DNA from: a virus
Reading direction: 5' to 3' (one strand)
DNA length: 27,431 nucleotides
IMG/VR virus record: IMGVR_UViG_3300022907_000076
Span: 1-27,431 of that record
Shown here piece after piece: positions 1 to 7,693 of this stretch (position 1 is the first letter of the stretch; each line of letters begins with the position of its first letter). The position numbers and the translations under genes are program-made. The notes under the pieces are model-generated. The model worked only from the letters and a program-made list of their open reading frames with translations, was not told the origin of the DNA and searched no databases.

Positions 1-16
1 GAATGAGGAAAATAGA

Positions 17-1801
17 ATGGCACTCTCTACACCGTCCGAATCACCTGCGGTTGTTGTCAAAGAAATAGACCTGACTGGTGGCGTGCCTAATGTCCAGTCA
101 ACTACAGGCGCAACTGTAATAAATTCACTATGGGGTCCAGTTGAACAAAGAGTTAAGATTAGTTCAGAACAAGAATTAGTTGATACCTTTGGCGCACCAG
201 ATTCCGCAACAACGTTTTCATTTCATAGAGCTAATTTCTTTTTAAAATACTCTAACTCACTTCAAACTGTAAGAGTAATTGATTCTGTTGCTAAAAATGC
301 AGTGTCAACTACAGGTCAAACAGCTGCAGCTACAGCTGCTGGATTACCAACAGAAGTTGTGAAAAATGAAGCAGATTTTAATTCACAGCTATCAGGCTTA
401 GACGCCGATCTGCACACCTTTGTAGCAAAATATCCTGGAACACTAGGTAATAGTTTACAGGTGTCAATATGCCCATACTCAGAAGGAGATTCAGCCTTTG
501 GTACTTGGTCATATAAAAATGAATTCGATGCTGCACCTGGAACATCTACATTTGCTAGTAATAATAATGCAAGTAATGATGAAGTTCATGTTGCTATCAT
601 CGACAAAGGAGGCAAATTTACAGGTACTCAAGGCACAATACTTGAAAGATATGCTTTCGCTTCATTAGGATCTAATGCTAAAAATACAGATGGTACTACT
701 AATTATATTAAAGACATAATTAACAATACATCTCAATATGTATGGCATGTAGATTTTGATTCAGATTTTCAAAATACGTTAGGTTCTCAAGCTGCTGCTG
801 GTACAGCAATAGACAGTGGAGACAACTTCGCAAAAGTAACTGGTACTCTTAATACAGATATTGATTATGATTTTGGCGGAGGTGTTGATGTTGATACATT
901 TACAACTTCTGATATTTTATCAGGCTACGATCTTTTTGAAGACAAGGACCAAGTTGAAATAGATTTTATATTTTGTCCTGGTATGACTTCTAGAACAGAT
1001 CAAACTACAGTAGTAAATGATTTAGTAGCTACTGCTCAATCATTAAGAAAAGACTGTGTAGTTGTTGCTTCACCAGCAAGAAACGATGTTCTTAATATAA
1101 ATAGTGCTAGTGATATAATTACAAATATTGTAGCAACTGGAGATACTTTTACGAAATCTTCATACTTAATTATGGATGGAAATTATCTTAAAGTGTATGA
1201 TAAATTTAATGATCAATACATAGAGATACCTGCTAGTTCATCAACTGCTGGAATAATGGCAGCTACTGATTTAAATAGAGCACCTTGGTTTTCACCAGCT
1301 GGTTCGCGAAGAGGACAGTATTTAGGAATAACTTCAATTGCTTTTTCACCAACAAAGCCTCAAAGAGATACTCTTTATAAAGCCGGTGTAAATCCAATAG
1401 CAAATATTCCAGGAGCTGGTGTAATATTGTTTGGCGATAAAACAAAACTTGCAAGACCTTCTGCATTTGATAGAATCAATGTAAGAAGATTGTTTTTAGT
1501 TCTTGAAAGAGCAATTTCTAGAGCAGCAGAACAAGTACTCTTTGAATTCAACGATGAATTTACAAGAGCCGAGTTTGTTAACATCGTCGAGCCAGTATTA
1601 CGTGAAGTAAAAGGTAGACGAGGTATCACAGACTTTAGAGTTGTAGCAGATGAAACTAATAATACACCTGCAGTGATCGATAGAAATGAGTTTATCGCAA
1701 GTATCTTCATTAAGCCGGCTAGATCTATCAACTATGTTACACTTAACTTTGTAGCTGTTAGAACTGGTGTCGACTTTGAAGAAGTCGTTGGCACAGTTTA
1801 G
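17..1801 (+). CDS. gp18: Tail sheath protein gp18
   Basis: This is the contractile sheath subunit, which polymerises around the tail tube and shortens on infection. The 594-residue product (T4 gp18 has about 660) opens with a sheath-type N-terminus containing SPAVVVKEIDLTGGVPN. It closes with the conserved C-terminal sheath domain: RRLFLVLERAISRAAEQVLF, then an FNDEFTRAEFVNIVEPVLREV stretch. The variable middle (about residues 90-330) is Thr/Ser/Asp rich, as expected for the surface-exposed protrusion domain. A GAGGAAA ribosome-binding site precedes the ATG. The tube gene follows after 10 nt, the standard T4 order 18-19-20. Identification rests on recognising the family and on synteny, and is secure. 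Confidence 0.95.
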   Translation: MALSTPSESPAVVVKEIDLTGGVPNVQSTTGATVINSLWGPVEQRVKISSEQELVDTFGAPDSATTFSFHRANFFLKYSNSLQTVRVIDSVAKNAVSTTGQTAAATAAGLPTEVVKNEADFNSQLSGLDADLHTFVAKYPGTLGNSLQVSICPYSEGDSAFGTWSYKNEFDAAPGTSTFASNNNASNDEVHVAIIDKGGKFTGTQGTILERYAFASLGSNAKNTDGTTNYIKDIINNTSQYVWHVDFDSDFQNTLGSQAAAGTAIDSGDNFAKVTGTLNTDIDYDFGGGVDVDTFTTSDILSGYDLFEDKDQVEIDFIFCPGMTSRTDQTTVVNDLVATAQSLRKDCVVVASPARNDVLNINSASDIITNIVATGDTFTKSSYLIMDGNYLKVYDKFNDQYIEIPASSSTAGIMAATDLNRAPWFSPAGSRRGQYLGITSIAFSPTKPQRDTLYKAGVNPIANIPGAGVILFGDKTKLARPSAFDRINVRRLFLVLERAISRAAEQVLFEFNDEFTRAEFVNIVEPVLREVKGRRGITDFRVVADETNNTPAVIDRNEFIASIFIKPARSINYVTLNFVAVRTGVDFEEVVGTV

Positions 1802-1811
1802 GAGGTAGAAA

Positions 1812-2339
1812 ATGGCAGTATTAGGCGTAGATGATTTTAAATCAAAGCTTAGAGGCGGTGGGGCTCGTCCTAACCTCTTCAAAGCTACAATAAACTTTCC
1901 TGGCTATGCTAATGGAGATGCAGAACTGACATCGTTTCTTTGTGAAACCGCTCAGCTACCTGGATCTACATTAGGTCAAATTCTCGTACCATTTCGTGGT
2001 CGACAATTAAAAATGGCCGGAGATAGAACTTTCGATGTGTGGACAGTCACAATTATCAATGATACTGATTTTGCTATCAGAAATGCAATGGAAAGATGGA
2101 TGAACGGTATGAATGCACATAGTGCAAATACTGGTCTTACAACTCCAGTTGCATACGAAGCAGATCTTTTCGTTGAGCAATTAGACAGGTCAGGCGATAC
2201 ACTTAAGAAGTACACCTTTAGGGGGTCATATCCACAAGATTTGTCACCTATAGATCTCAATTATGGAACTAATGATGAGATTGAAAGGTTTACTGTAACG
2301 TTTGCGTATCAATATTACGATACAGATACCACTAGTTAA
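1812..2339 (+). CDS. gp19: Tail tube protein gp19
   Basis: This is the major tail tube subunit, which stacks as hexameric rings to form the DNA conduit inside the sheath. The 175-residue product (T4 gp19 has 163) carries the family signatures GARPNLFKATINFPGY near the start, an AGDRTFDVWTVTIIND segment in the middle that closely parallels T4 gp19, and ERFTVTFAYQYY at the end. It has a GGAGG ribosome-binding site overlapping the end of gp18 and lies directly between sheath and portal genes. It is probably co-transcribed with gp18. Confidence 0.95.
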   Translation: MAVLGVDDFKSKLRGGGARPNLFKATINFPGYANGDAELTSFLCETAQLPGSTLGQILVPFRGRQLKMAGDRTFDVWTVTIINDTDFAIRNAMERWMNGMNAHSANTGLTTPVAYEADLFVEQLDRSGDTLKKYTFRGSYPQDLSPIDLNYGTNDEIERFTVTFAYQYYDTDTTS

Positions 2340-2344
2340 GGCAA

Positions 2345-2352
2345 TATAAATA
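2345..2352 (+). promoter_or_regulatory. T4-type late promoter upstream of gp20
   Basis: An exact TATAAATA, the T4 late -10 element read by gp55-containing RNA polymerase, lies in the intergenic gap 42 nt before the gp20 ATG. By the T4 spacing, transcription would begin around 2358, so the hairpin at 2352-2378 would be truncated at the 5' end of the new transcript. The exact match and intergenic position support it. Confidence 0.7.
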
Positions 2353-2378
2353 GTAGGAGGGCTACAGTCCTCCTTACT
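2352..2378 (+). other. Stem-loop between gp19 and gp20
   Basis: AGGAGG (2355-2360) pairs with CCTCCT (2369-2374). Three further outer pairs form across a bulged T, and an inner G-U and C-G pair close a TACA tetraloop. There is no T-run after it, so it is not a classical intrinsic terminator. It could be an RNA-processing site, a 3' stabiliser for the sheath/tube mRNA, or a weak terminator. The 5' arm itself resembles a Shine-Dalgarno sequence, but the gp20 start uses the later AAAGGA at 2381-2386. Confidence 0.55.
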
Positions 2379-2393
2379 ATAAAGGAATTCTAA

Positions 2394-3893
2394 ATGGCAG
2401 AAAATTCAATTAAATTATTTGGTTTTGAAATAACAAGAGCAAAGGATAAAAAATCACTTGCTTCACCCGTTCCGCCAAGAGACGACGATGGTGCTGGATA
2501 TGTCACTGCAACAGCCGGTGGTGCGCACTACGGTCATTATATTAATATGGATGGAGATGATTCTAAAGATAATGCTCAGCTTATATTAAAGTACAGAGGG
2601 AGTGCTATGCACCCGGAAGCTGATGCAGCTATTGAAGATATTGTAAATGAATCCATAACAGCAAATGAATTAAAACCAGCAGTTGCTATAAACTTAGATA
2701 ATGTACCGCTTAGTGATTCAATTAAAAAACAAATGAATGAAGAGTTTGAAAAAATTTATAACATGTTAAATTTTAAAGAACTTGGTCATGATATATTTAG
2801 AAGATGGTATATTGATGGAAGATTATACCACCATTTAGTGGTTGACGAATCTAATTTAGCAGCAGGTATACAAGAAATAAGATATATTGATGCTGCAAAA
2901 ATGAGGAAAGTAAAACAAGTTAAAACTAAAAAAGATCCATTGACTGGAGCAAAACTTGTTGAAAAGGTTGATGAATTTTATATATTTCAAGAGAAACCAG
3001 GAGCACAAAATGCTGGCGTAAAAATGACTCTTGATTCAGTAAGTTATATTACTTCTGGACTTTTAGACGAAACTAGAAAGAAAGTTATTTCTTATTTACA
3101 TAAAGCTCTTAAGCCTATAACACAATTAAGAATGATGGAAGATTCTCTTGTAATTTATAGATTAGCAAGAGCTCCTGAAAGAAGAATGTTTTATATTGAT
3201 GTAGGTAACTTACCAAGAGGTAAAGCCGAGCAATATATGAAAGATATCATGTCAAAGTATCGTAATAAATTAGTGTATGATGCTAAAACTGGTGAAATAA
3301 GAGATGACAGAAAACATATGTCAATGCTCGAAGATTTTTGGTTACCAAGAAGAGAAGGTGGCCGAGGTACTGAAATTTCAACTTTACCTGGTGGAGAAAA
3401 CTTAGGACAGATTGATGATATTATATATTTTCAAAAGAGATTATATAGATCACTTAACGTTCCTATGAACAGACTTGAACAAGAACAACAGTTTTCTTTA
3501 GGAAGAGCTACTGAAATAAGTAGAGATGAATTAAAGTTTCAAAAGTTTATCGATCGTTTAAGAAATAGATTTGCAAATTTATTTTATGATATCTTAAGAA
3601 AACAATTAATAATGAAAAATATTATAACTGAAGATGATTGGAATACTTGGAAAAATAAATTGACAATTGATTATTCTCGAGACAATCATTTTTCTGAACT
3701 AAAAGAAGCAGAGTTATTAAGAGAAAAAATACAAAGTTTAGATCAAGTTTCACAATATGTTGGAGAATATTTTTCTAAAGAATGGGTACAAAGGAATATT
3801 CTACTAATGGACGATGATCAAATTAAGAATATGGAAAAAGAAATTGCAGCCTCACAGGCGCAAGAACCAGACGATGACCAAGGAGCAGTATAA
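2394..3893 (+). CDS. gp20: Portal vertex protein gp20
   Basis: This is the dodecameric portal, through which DNA is packaged and which nucleates prohead assembly. The 499-residue product (T4 gp20 has 524) shows typical portal features: an N-terminal AEADAAIEDIVNESI-like region, RRWYIDGRLYHHLVVD, and the strongly conserved block RLARAPERRMFYIDVGNLPR followed by GEIRDDRKHMSMLEDFWLPR. It then carries LNVPMNRLEQEQQFSLGRA, a hallmark region used for marine gp20 surveys. The C-terminus is acidic and probably flexible. The ATG has an AAAGGA site and its own late promoter and leader. Its stop codon overlaps the start of the gp67-like gene (TAATG). Confidence 0.97.
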   Translation: MAENSIKLFGFEITRAKDKKSLASPVPPRDDDGAGYVTATAGGAHYGHYINMDGDDSKDNAQLILKYRGSAMHPEADAAIEDIVNESITANELKPAVAINLDNVPLSDSIKKQMNEEFEKIYNMLNFKELGHDIFRRWYIDGRLYHHLVVDESNLAAGIQEIRYIDAAKMRKVKQVKTKKDPLTGAKLVEKVDEFYIFQEKPGAQNAGVKMTLDSVSYITSGLLDETRKKVISYLHKALKPITQLRMMEDSLVIYRLARAPERRMFYIDVGNLPRGKAEQYMKDIMSKYRNKLVYDAKTGEIRDDRKHMSMLEDFWLPRREGGRGTEISTLPGGENLGQIDDIIYFQKRLYRSLNVPMNRLEQEQQFSLGRATEISRDELKFQKFIDRLRNRFANLFYDILRKQLIMKNIITEDDWNTWKNKLTIDYSRDNHFSELKEAELLREKIQSLDQVSQYVGEYFSKEWVQRNILLMDDDQIKNMEKEIAASQAQEPDDDQGAV

Positions 3894-4186
3894 TGGATAA
3901 TGTCGAAAATATTGAAAACACAGAGCAAGAAACAAATCCAATTCAGGATTTAATTAAAGCTTCTCTAGATAAAGACTATAATAATGCAAATAAGATATTC
4001 GGTGAAGTTATGACAATAAAAATGTCAGATCTTCTTGATCAAGAAAAAGTCAGAATGGCTGATCAAGTATACAATGGAGCTGAAGAAGAACCAGAAGAAG
4101 ATCCGGATTTAAATGATGAAAAAGAACATGAAGAAGATTTAGAATCTGAAGAAACTGATGAAGAGCCTGAAGACGAAGAAGTGTAA
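3893..4186 (+). CDS. gp67: Prohead core protein gp67-like
   Basis: This is a small acidic component of the prohead scaffolding core, cleaved by the gp21 protease in T4. The 97-residue product has the gp67 architecture. A helical N-terminal half (IQDLIKASLDKDYNNANKIF, then MSDLLDQEKVRMADQVYNG) parallels T4 gp67 (its LIEAIKSNDLVAARKLF region), and the C-terminal tail is almost entirely Glu/Asp. It starts on the last base of the gp20 stop codon, implying translational coupling. Its position between 20 and 21 fits T4 gene order. Confidence 0.85.
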   Translation: MDNVENIENTEQETNPIQDLIKASLDKDYNNANKIFGEVMTIKMSDLLDQEKVRMADQVYNGAEEEPEEDPDLNDEKEHEEDLESEETDEEPEDEEV

Positions 4187-4197
4187 ATCATAAAAAG

Positions 4198-4205
4198 TAT
4201 AAATA
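4198..4205 (+). promoter_or_regulatory. T4-type late promoter before the gp68-position gene
   Basis: An exact TATAAATA lies in the 27-nt gap after the gp67-like gene. The following ATG is at 4214, so by T4 late-promoter geometry the transcript would start only about 2-4 nt before the start codon. There is no Shine-Dalgarno sequence in the gap. Confidence 0.65.
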
Positions 4206-4213
4206 TAACTAAC

Positions 4214-4426
4214 ATGAAAACTTTTTTACAACTAAGAGAATTAACAGGAAGAAAGCCTATAGGTAAACCGGTATTTGATAAAAAGATTAATCGTGTTCCT
4301 GTTAAGATTCATAATGAAAAAAATAAATTTGTTGTTTATATTGATGGCGATAGATTGGATGCTTACAACTCTCAAAGAGAAGCTGAGAAAGCTGCAATTG
4401 AATTTATGAAACAATATAGAGGTTAA
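4214..4426 (+). CDS. Small prohead-core-position protein (gp68 slot)
   Basis: This 70-residue basic protein occupies the slot of T4 gene 68 (prohead core) between gp67 and the gp21 protease. I do not see direct sequence identity to gp68, which is about twice as long. The N-terminus MKTFLQLRELTG resembles the T4 capsid-targeting peptide MKTYQEFIAE. It places a gp21-type cleavage site (Leu-X-Glu, residues 7-9) at the expected distance. The remainder (VPVKIHNEKNKFVVYIDGDR and an AEKAAIEF helix) looks like a small beta-beta-alpha fold. No ribosome-binding site is visible. It may be read leaderless from the adjacent late promoter or by coupling from upstream. Confidence 0.7.
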   Translation: MKTFLQLRELTGRKPIGKPVFDKKINRVPVKIHNEKNKFVVYIDGDRLDAYNSQREAEKAAIEFMKQYRG

Positions 4427-4427
4427 T

Positions 4428-5087
4428 ATGAAACTAATATCAGAATTTGTAGAAAACGATATTGAGTTCTTAATTACCGAAGATAAAAAAACTGGTAAAA
4501 AGAATTATGGTATTCAAGGAATCTTTGCACAAGCAGAGACTAAGAATCGAAACGGTCGTATATATCCAATGCCAGTAATGGAAAAGGCACTAGGTAAATA
4601 TAATAATGACCAAGTGTCAAAAGGAAGAGCAGTTGGAGAACTGAATCATCCTGAAGGTCCGACCGTTAATTTAGATAAAGTTTCTCACAAGATTAATGAA
4701 CTCAAATTTGAGGGAAATAATATTGTGGGCAAAGCATCGATACTGAACACCCCTATGGGAGAAGTTGTTAAAGGCTTACTCGATGGCGGAGTTACTTTCG
4801 GTGTATCGACTCGTGGTATGGGAAGTTTGAGCCAGCGTAATAACGCAATGGTCGTCAACGACGATTATATTCTTAACGCGGTAGACATCGTGCAAGATCC
4901 ATCCGCACCTAGCGCTTTTGTTAATGGGATAATGGAAGGTGTTGAATGGGTTTGGAATAACGGTATTATAGAAGCACAAACAATTGAAAGAATGGAGACT
5001 GAAATTAAAAAGGCTCCACGCGCTGATCTCTATGAGACACAAGTTCGTGAGTTCAAAAATTTCCTCTCGTTATTAAAATCAAAATAA
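4428..5087 (+). CDS. gp21: Prohead maturation protease gp21
   Basis: This serine protease degrades the scaffold and trims capsid proteins at Leu/Ile-X-Glu sites before DNA packaging. The 219-residue product (T4 gp21 has 212) contains the family blocks GIFAQAETKNRNGRIYP, GELNHPEG with the catalytic His at about residue 74, and FGVSTRGMGSL with the catalytic Ser at about residue 127. These are followed by DIVQDPSAPSAFV, matching the T4 DAVWGPSAPDAWV region. It begins 1 nt after the preceding small gene ends and precedes its substrates gp22 and gp23. Confidence 0.95.
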   Translation: MKLISEFVENDIEFLITEDKKTGKKNYGIQGIFAQAETKNRNGRIYPMPVMEKALGKYNNDQVSKGRAVGELNHPEGPTVNLDKVSHKINELKFEGNNIVGKASILNTPMGEVVKGLLDGGVTFGVSTRGMGSLSQRNNAMVVNDDYILNAVDIVQDPSAPSAFVNGIMEGVEWVWNNGIIEAQTIERMETEIKKAPRADLYETQVREFKNFLSLLKSK

Positions 5088-5097
5088 GGAGTCTAAT

Positions 5098-6156
5098 ATG
5101 ACTGATAAAGAAATAGTCGAAGATCAGGACGTGGAACTCCAAGAAGACGATGAGGAAATCTTGGAAATGAAACACGATCCTAAGAATGCTGAAGCTCAGT
5201 CAGTTGCTTCTATTGACAAAGCAGGTGATGCTACTGGAACCGCTCCAAAGCGTAAAGGTGACAACACTAAGAAAGATCCAATGCCAAAAACTAAAGCAGG
5301 CATGATTGCTTCTCTAGTTGGAAAAATGCAAGGCATGAAAAAAGAAGCTTTAATGGCTATGTACAATAGTACAGATCCTGAAGCCTTTGACGGCGAAGCG
5401 ATCGCTGAAGAAGAAATTAAAGATCAAGTTCAAATTGAAGTTGACTTTAAAGATGATCTTAAAGCACTTGTTAATGAAGAAGCTACACTGTCTGATGAAT
5501 TCAAGCAGAAAGCAGAAACTATCTTTGAAGCTGCAATCAATACAAAAATAAATGCAGAGATTGACAGATTAGAAGAGAAGTATAATGAGGAGCTTTCAGA
5601 AGAAATCGAAAGCACCAAAAAGGACCTTGTGGAAAAAGTAGACAGCTACCTAAACTACGTAGTTGAGGGCTGGATGGAAGACAACAAGTTAGCAATCCAA
5701 AATGGTTTAAGAACTGAAATTGCTGAAGATTTTATGAATAAGTTAAAAGACTTATTTGTTGAGTCTCACATTGAAGTGCCAGAAGATAAAGTTGATCTTG
5801 TTGACGAACTCGCAGACAACGTTGAAGAACTTGAGGCTAAACTCAATGAATCAACTGAAAGGTCAATTCAAATGGCTGAAGAGTTAGAGACATATAAGAG
5901 GGAGTCTGTCATTAGAGAGGCAACCAAAGATTTGGCTGAAACTCAAGTCGAAAAGCTAAAGTCATTAGCAGAAAACGTAGATTTTGATGACGAAGAAACT
6001 TTTGCACAAAAAGTTGCTCAGTTAAAAGAATCATATTTCTCTAAGACTGCAAAAACCCAGGAAGATATCGTTGAAGATGATGATTCACCAGTAGTTGAGT
6101 CAACAGGTTCAATGGAGTCTTACCTTAAAGCAATCAAAAAAACTGCAAATAAATAG
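5098..6156 (+). CDS. gp22: Prohead scaffolding core protein gp22
   Basis: This is the major internal scaffold of the prohead, removed by gp21 proteolysis during maturation. The 352-residue product is longer than T4 gp22 (about 270). It is highly charged and predicted to be mostly coiled coil from about residue 105 to 310 (repeated Glu/Lys heptad-like segments such as LVDELADNVEELEAKLNEST). The C-terminal MESYLKAIKKTANK motif is typical of the region that contacts the major capsid protein. It has an AAGGAG ribosome-binding site. Assignment comes from position between 21 and 23 plus composition and coiled coil. Confidence 0.92.
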   Translation: MTDKEIVEDQDVELQEDDEEILEMKHDPKNAEAQSVASIDKAGDATGTAPKRKGDNTKKDPMPKTKAGMIASLVGKMQGMKKEALMAMYNSTDPEAFDGEAIAEEEIKDQVQIEVDFKDDLKALVNEEATLSDEFKQKAETIFEAAINTKINAEIDRLEEKYNEELSEEIESTKKDLVEKVDSYLNYVVEGWMEDNKLAIQNGLRTEIAEDFMNKLKDLFVESHIEVPEDKVDLVDELADNVEELEAKLNESTERSIQMAEELETYKRESVIREATKDLAETQVEKLKSLAENVDFDDEETFAQKVAQLKESYFSKTAKTQEDIVEDDDSPVVESTGSMESYLKAIKKTANK

Positions 6157-6169
6157 GGAGTCCTAAAAA

Positions 6170-7489
6170 ATGACAGTATCATACGATAGATTGATCGAAA
6201 AGTGGGCACCAGTACTGAACGAAGAGTCAGCTGGTACCATTACAGATCACCATAAGAAAGCTGTGACTGCTGCAGTACTTGAGAATCAGGAAATCGCTCT
6301 TAGAGAAGAAGGATTGATCTCAGAAGCAGCTCCAGCAAATGCAACAACATCTGTAGCAAACTGGAATCCAGTATTAATCGCACTTGTAAGACGTGCAATG
6401 CCAAACCTAATGGCATATGACGTTTGTGGTGTTCAGCCTATGTCCGGACCAACTGGCTTAATTTTTGCCATGAAGTCAAGATATGGTGGTGGAGACACAG
6501 CAAATAGAGAAGCACTATTCAACGAAGCTGAGACTCAGTTTTCTGGTGACAGTGCTGGTACTCACGATTCTGATAACGCATCAGGTCTTAACGGTATTAG
6601 TGATACCGATGCTGATAGCACAATTGATGATCAGCGTCTTACATCTCTTGCAGCTGGTGGTATGACAACAGGCGAAGCTGAAAAGTTAGGTTCAACTGGA
6701 GAGTCTTCATTCAGAGAGATGGGATTCACTATTGAAAAAGCAACTGTGACTGCTAAGTCAAGAGCTCTAAAAGCTGAATACAGCTTAGAATTAGCTCAAG
6801 ACCTTAAAGCAATTCACGGTCTTGACGCTGAGACAGAATTGGCAAACATCTTGTCAACAGAAATCTTAGCTGAAATCAATAGAGAAGTTATCAGAACTAT
6901 TAACTCTCAAGCTAAAACTGGTGCTCTACAATCAAACACTGCAATTAATGGTATCTTTAACGTACAGACAGATGCAGATGGCAGATGGTCAGTAGAAAAG
7001 TTTAAAGGACTAATATTACAGATCGAAAGAGAATGTAATCAGATTGCAATCGAGACACGTAGAGGTAAAGGAAACTTTCTCATATGTTCATCTGATGTAG
7101 CATCTGCATTAGCTGCAGCTGGTATGTTAGACTATACACCTGCATTATCAACAAACTTAAATGTTGATGACACAGGTAATACTTTTGCTGGTGTTTTAAA
7201 CGGTAGAACAAGAGTATACATTGACCCGTATGCAAGTGCAAACTATGTAACAGTTGGTTATAAGGGAACTAATCCATATGACGCTGGTATATTCTATTGC
7301 CCATACGTTCCATTAACAATGGTACGTGCTGTTGGTGAGGATACATTCCAGCCAAAAATTGGTTTTAAAACCAGATATGGAATGGTATCAAATCCATTTG
7401 TAGGCGCAACACCTGCTAATGGCCTAGCCGCTGTTAAGACTAACCAGTACTACAGAATATTCAGAGTTGACAATATTCTAGGTGCTTAA
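6170..7489 (+). CDS. gp23: Major capsid protein gp23
   Basis: This HK97-fold capsid shell subunit has 439 residues (T4 gp23 has 521). Diagnostic segments are LVRRAMPNLMAYDVCGVQPM, SGPTGLIFAMKSRY, GFTIEKATVTAKSRALKAEY and SLELAQDLKAIHGLDAETEL, as in marine T4-like g23 surveys. A likely gp21 cleavage lies at Ile50-Ser51-Glu52 before Ala53, just ahead of the conserved core, equivalent to T4 Glu65/Ala66. It has a GGGAG ribosome-binding site. A strong intrinsic terminator follows 21 nt after the stop, isolating this abundant transcript. Confidence 0.98.
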   Translation: MTVSYDRLIEKWAPVLNEESAGTITDHHKKAVTAAVLENQEIALREEGLISEAAPANATTSVANWNPVLIALVRRAMPNLMAYDVCGVQPMSGPTGLIFAMKSRYGGGDTANREALFNEAETQFSGDSAGTHDSDNASGLNGISDTDADSTIDDQRLTSLAAGGMTTGEAEKLGSTGESSFREMGFTIEKATVTAKSRALKAEYSLELAQDLKAIHGLDAETELANILSTEILAEINREVIRTINSQAKTGALQSNTAINGIFNVQTDADGRWSVEKFKGLILQIERECNQIAIETRRGKGNFLICSSDVASALAAAGMLDYTPALSTNLNVDDTGNTFAGVLNGRTRVYIDPYASANYVTVGYKGTNPYDAGIFYCPYVPLTMVRAVGEDTFQPKIGFKTRYGMVSNPFVGATPANGLAAVKTNQYYRIFRVDNILGA

Positions 7490-7510
7490 GTCTTAGTACT
7501 ATAATATCAA

Positions 7511-7538
7511 AAGAGGGGCGCAAGTCCCTCTTTTTTTT
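7511..7538 (+). terminator. Intrinsic terminator after gp23
   Basis: AAGAGGG (7511-7517) pairs with CCCTCTT (7526-7532). The stem is extended by a G-U and a C-G pair closing a GCAA (GNRA) tetraloop at 7520-7523, and an uninterrupted T-run follows to 7538. This is a textbook Rho-independent terminator for the capsid operon, and the next late promoter begins 2 nt after it. Confidence 0.93.
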
Positions 7539-7539
7539 A

Positions 7540-7547
7540 TATAAATA
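7540..7547 (+). promoter_or_regulatory. T4-type late promoter after gp23 terminator
   Basis: An exact TATAAATA lies immediately downstream of the gp23 terminator T-run, a terminator-promoter punctuation also seen at 19928-19962. The predicted start (about 6 nt after the last A) falls at about 7553, the A of the ATG of the NqrM-like ORF. Confidence 0.7.
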
Positions 7548-7552
7548 GTATT

Positions 7553-7693
7553 ATGGAAATATTTTTAGTAACATTATTTGTATTCATGTCATTCATAGCT
7601 TCAAGCTTGTCACTAGCATCTATGCTTAAGAGACCAATAAAAGGAAGTTGTGGTGGAATAAACTGTAGGTGTAAAGATGGCACTAACCACTAA
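7553..7693 (+). CDS. nqrM: NqrM-like (DUF539) small membrane protein
   Basis: This 46-codon ORF fills most of the gap between the gp23 terminator and the next tail gene. It encodes one N-terminal hydrophobic helix (about residues 3-24), then KRPIKGSCGGINCRCKDG. The helix plus KGSCGG motif plus nearby cysteine pair (Cys33, Cys38, Cys40) is the pattern of NqrM, the bacterial maturation factor thought to help install iron in the Na+-translocating NADH:quinone reductase. Bacterial NqrM is somewhat longer. There is no Shine-Dalgarno sequence; the ATG sits at the predicted late transcription start. Its 3' end overlaps the next gene by 17 nt and contains that gene's ribosome-binding region, suggesting coupling. 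Motif recognition is fairly strong, but activity on a host NQR is inference. Confidence 0.68.
   Translation: MEIFLVTLFVFMSFIASSLSLASMLKRPIKGSCGGINCRCKDGTNH

Noticed and set aside
1096-1103. TATAAATA inside gp18, with further copies at 9912-9919 (uvsW) and 17981-17988 (gp62)
   Set aside because: They are exact late-promoter octamers, but inside coding sequence of an AT-rich genome where chance matches are expected, and none precedes a gene start at useful distance.
1375-1731. Minus-strand open frame of 118 codons inside gp18
   Set aside because: It lies fully antisense to the well-supported sheath gene, has no ribosome-binding site or promoter, and its product looks like a low-information shadow. 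All other minus-strand frames (for example 4776-5042, 24531-24845, 24931-25239) were rejected for the same reason.
6148-6155. AATAAATA just before gp23 as a late promoter
   Set aside because: It has one mismatch to TATAAATA and overlaps the gp22 stop. It could contribute to gp23 expression but is too weak to call without transcript mapping.
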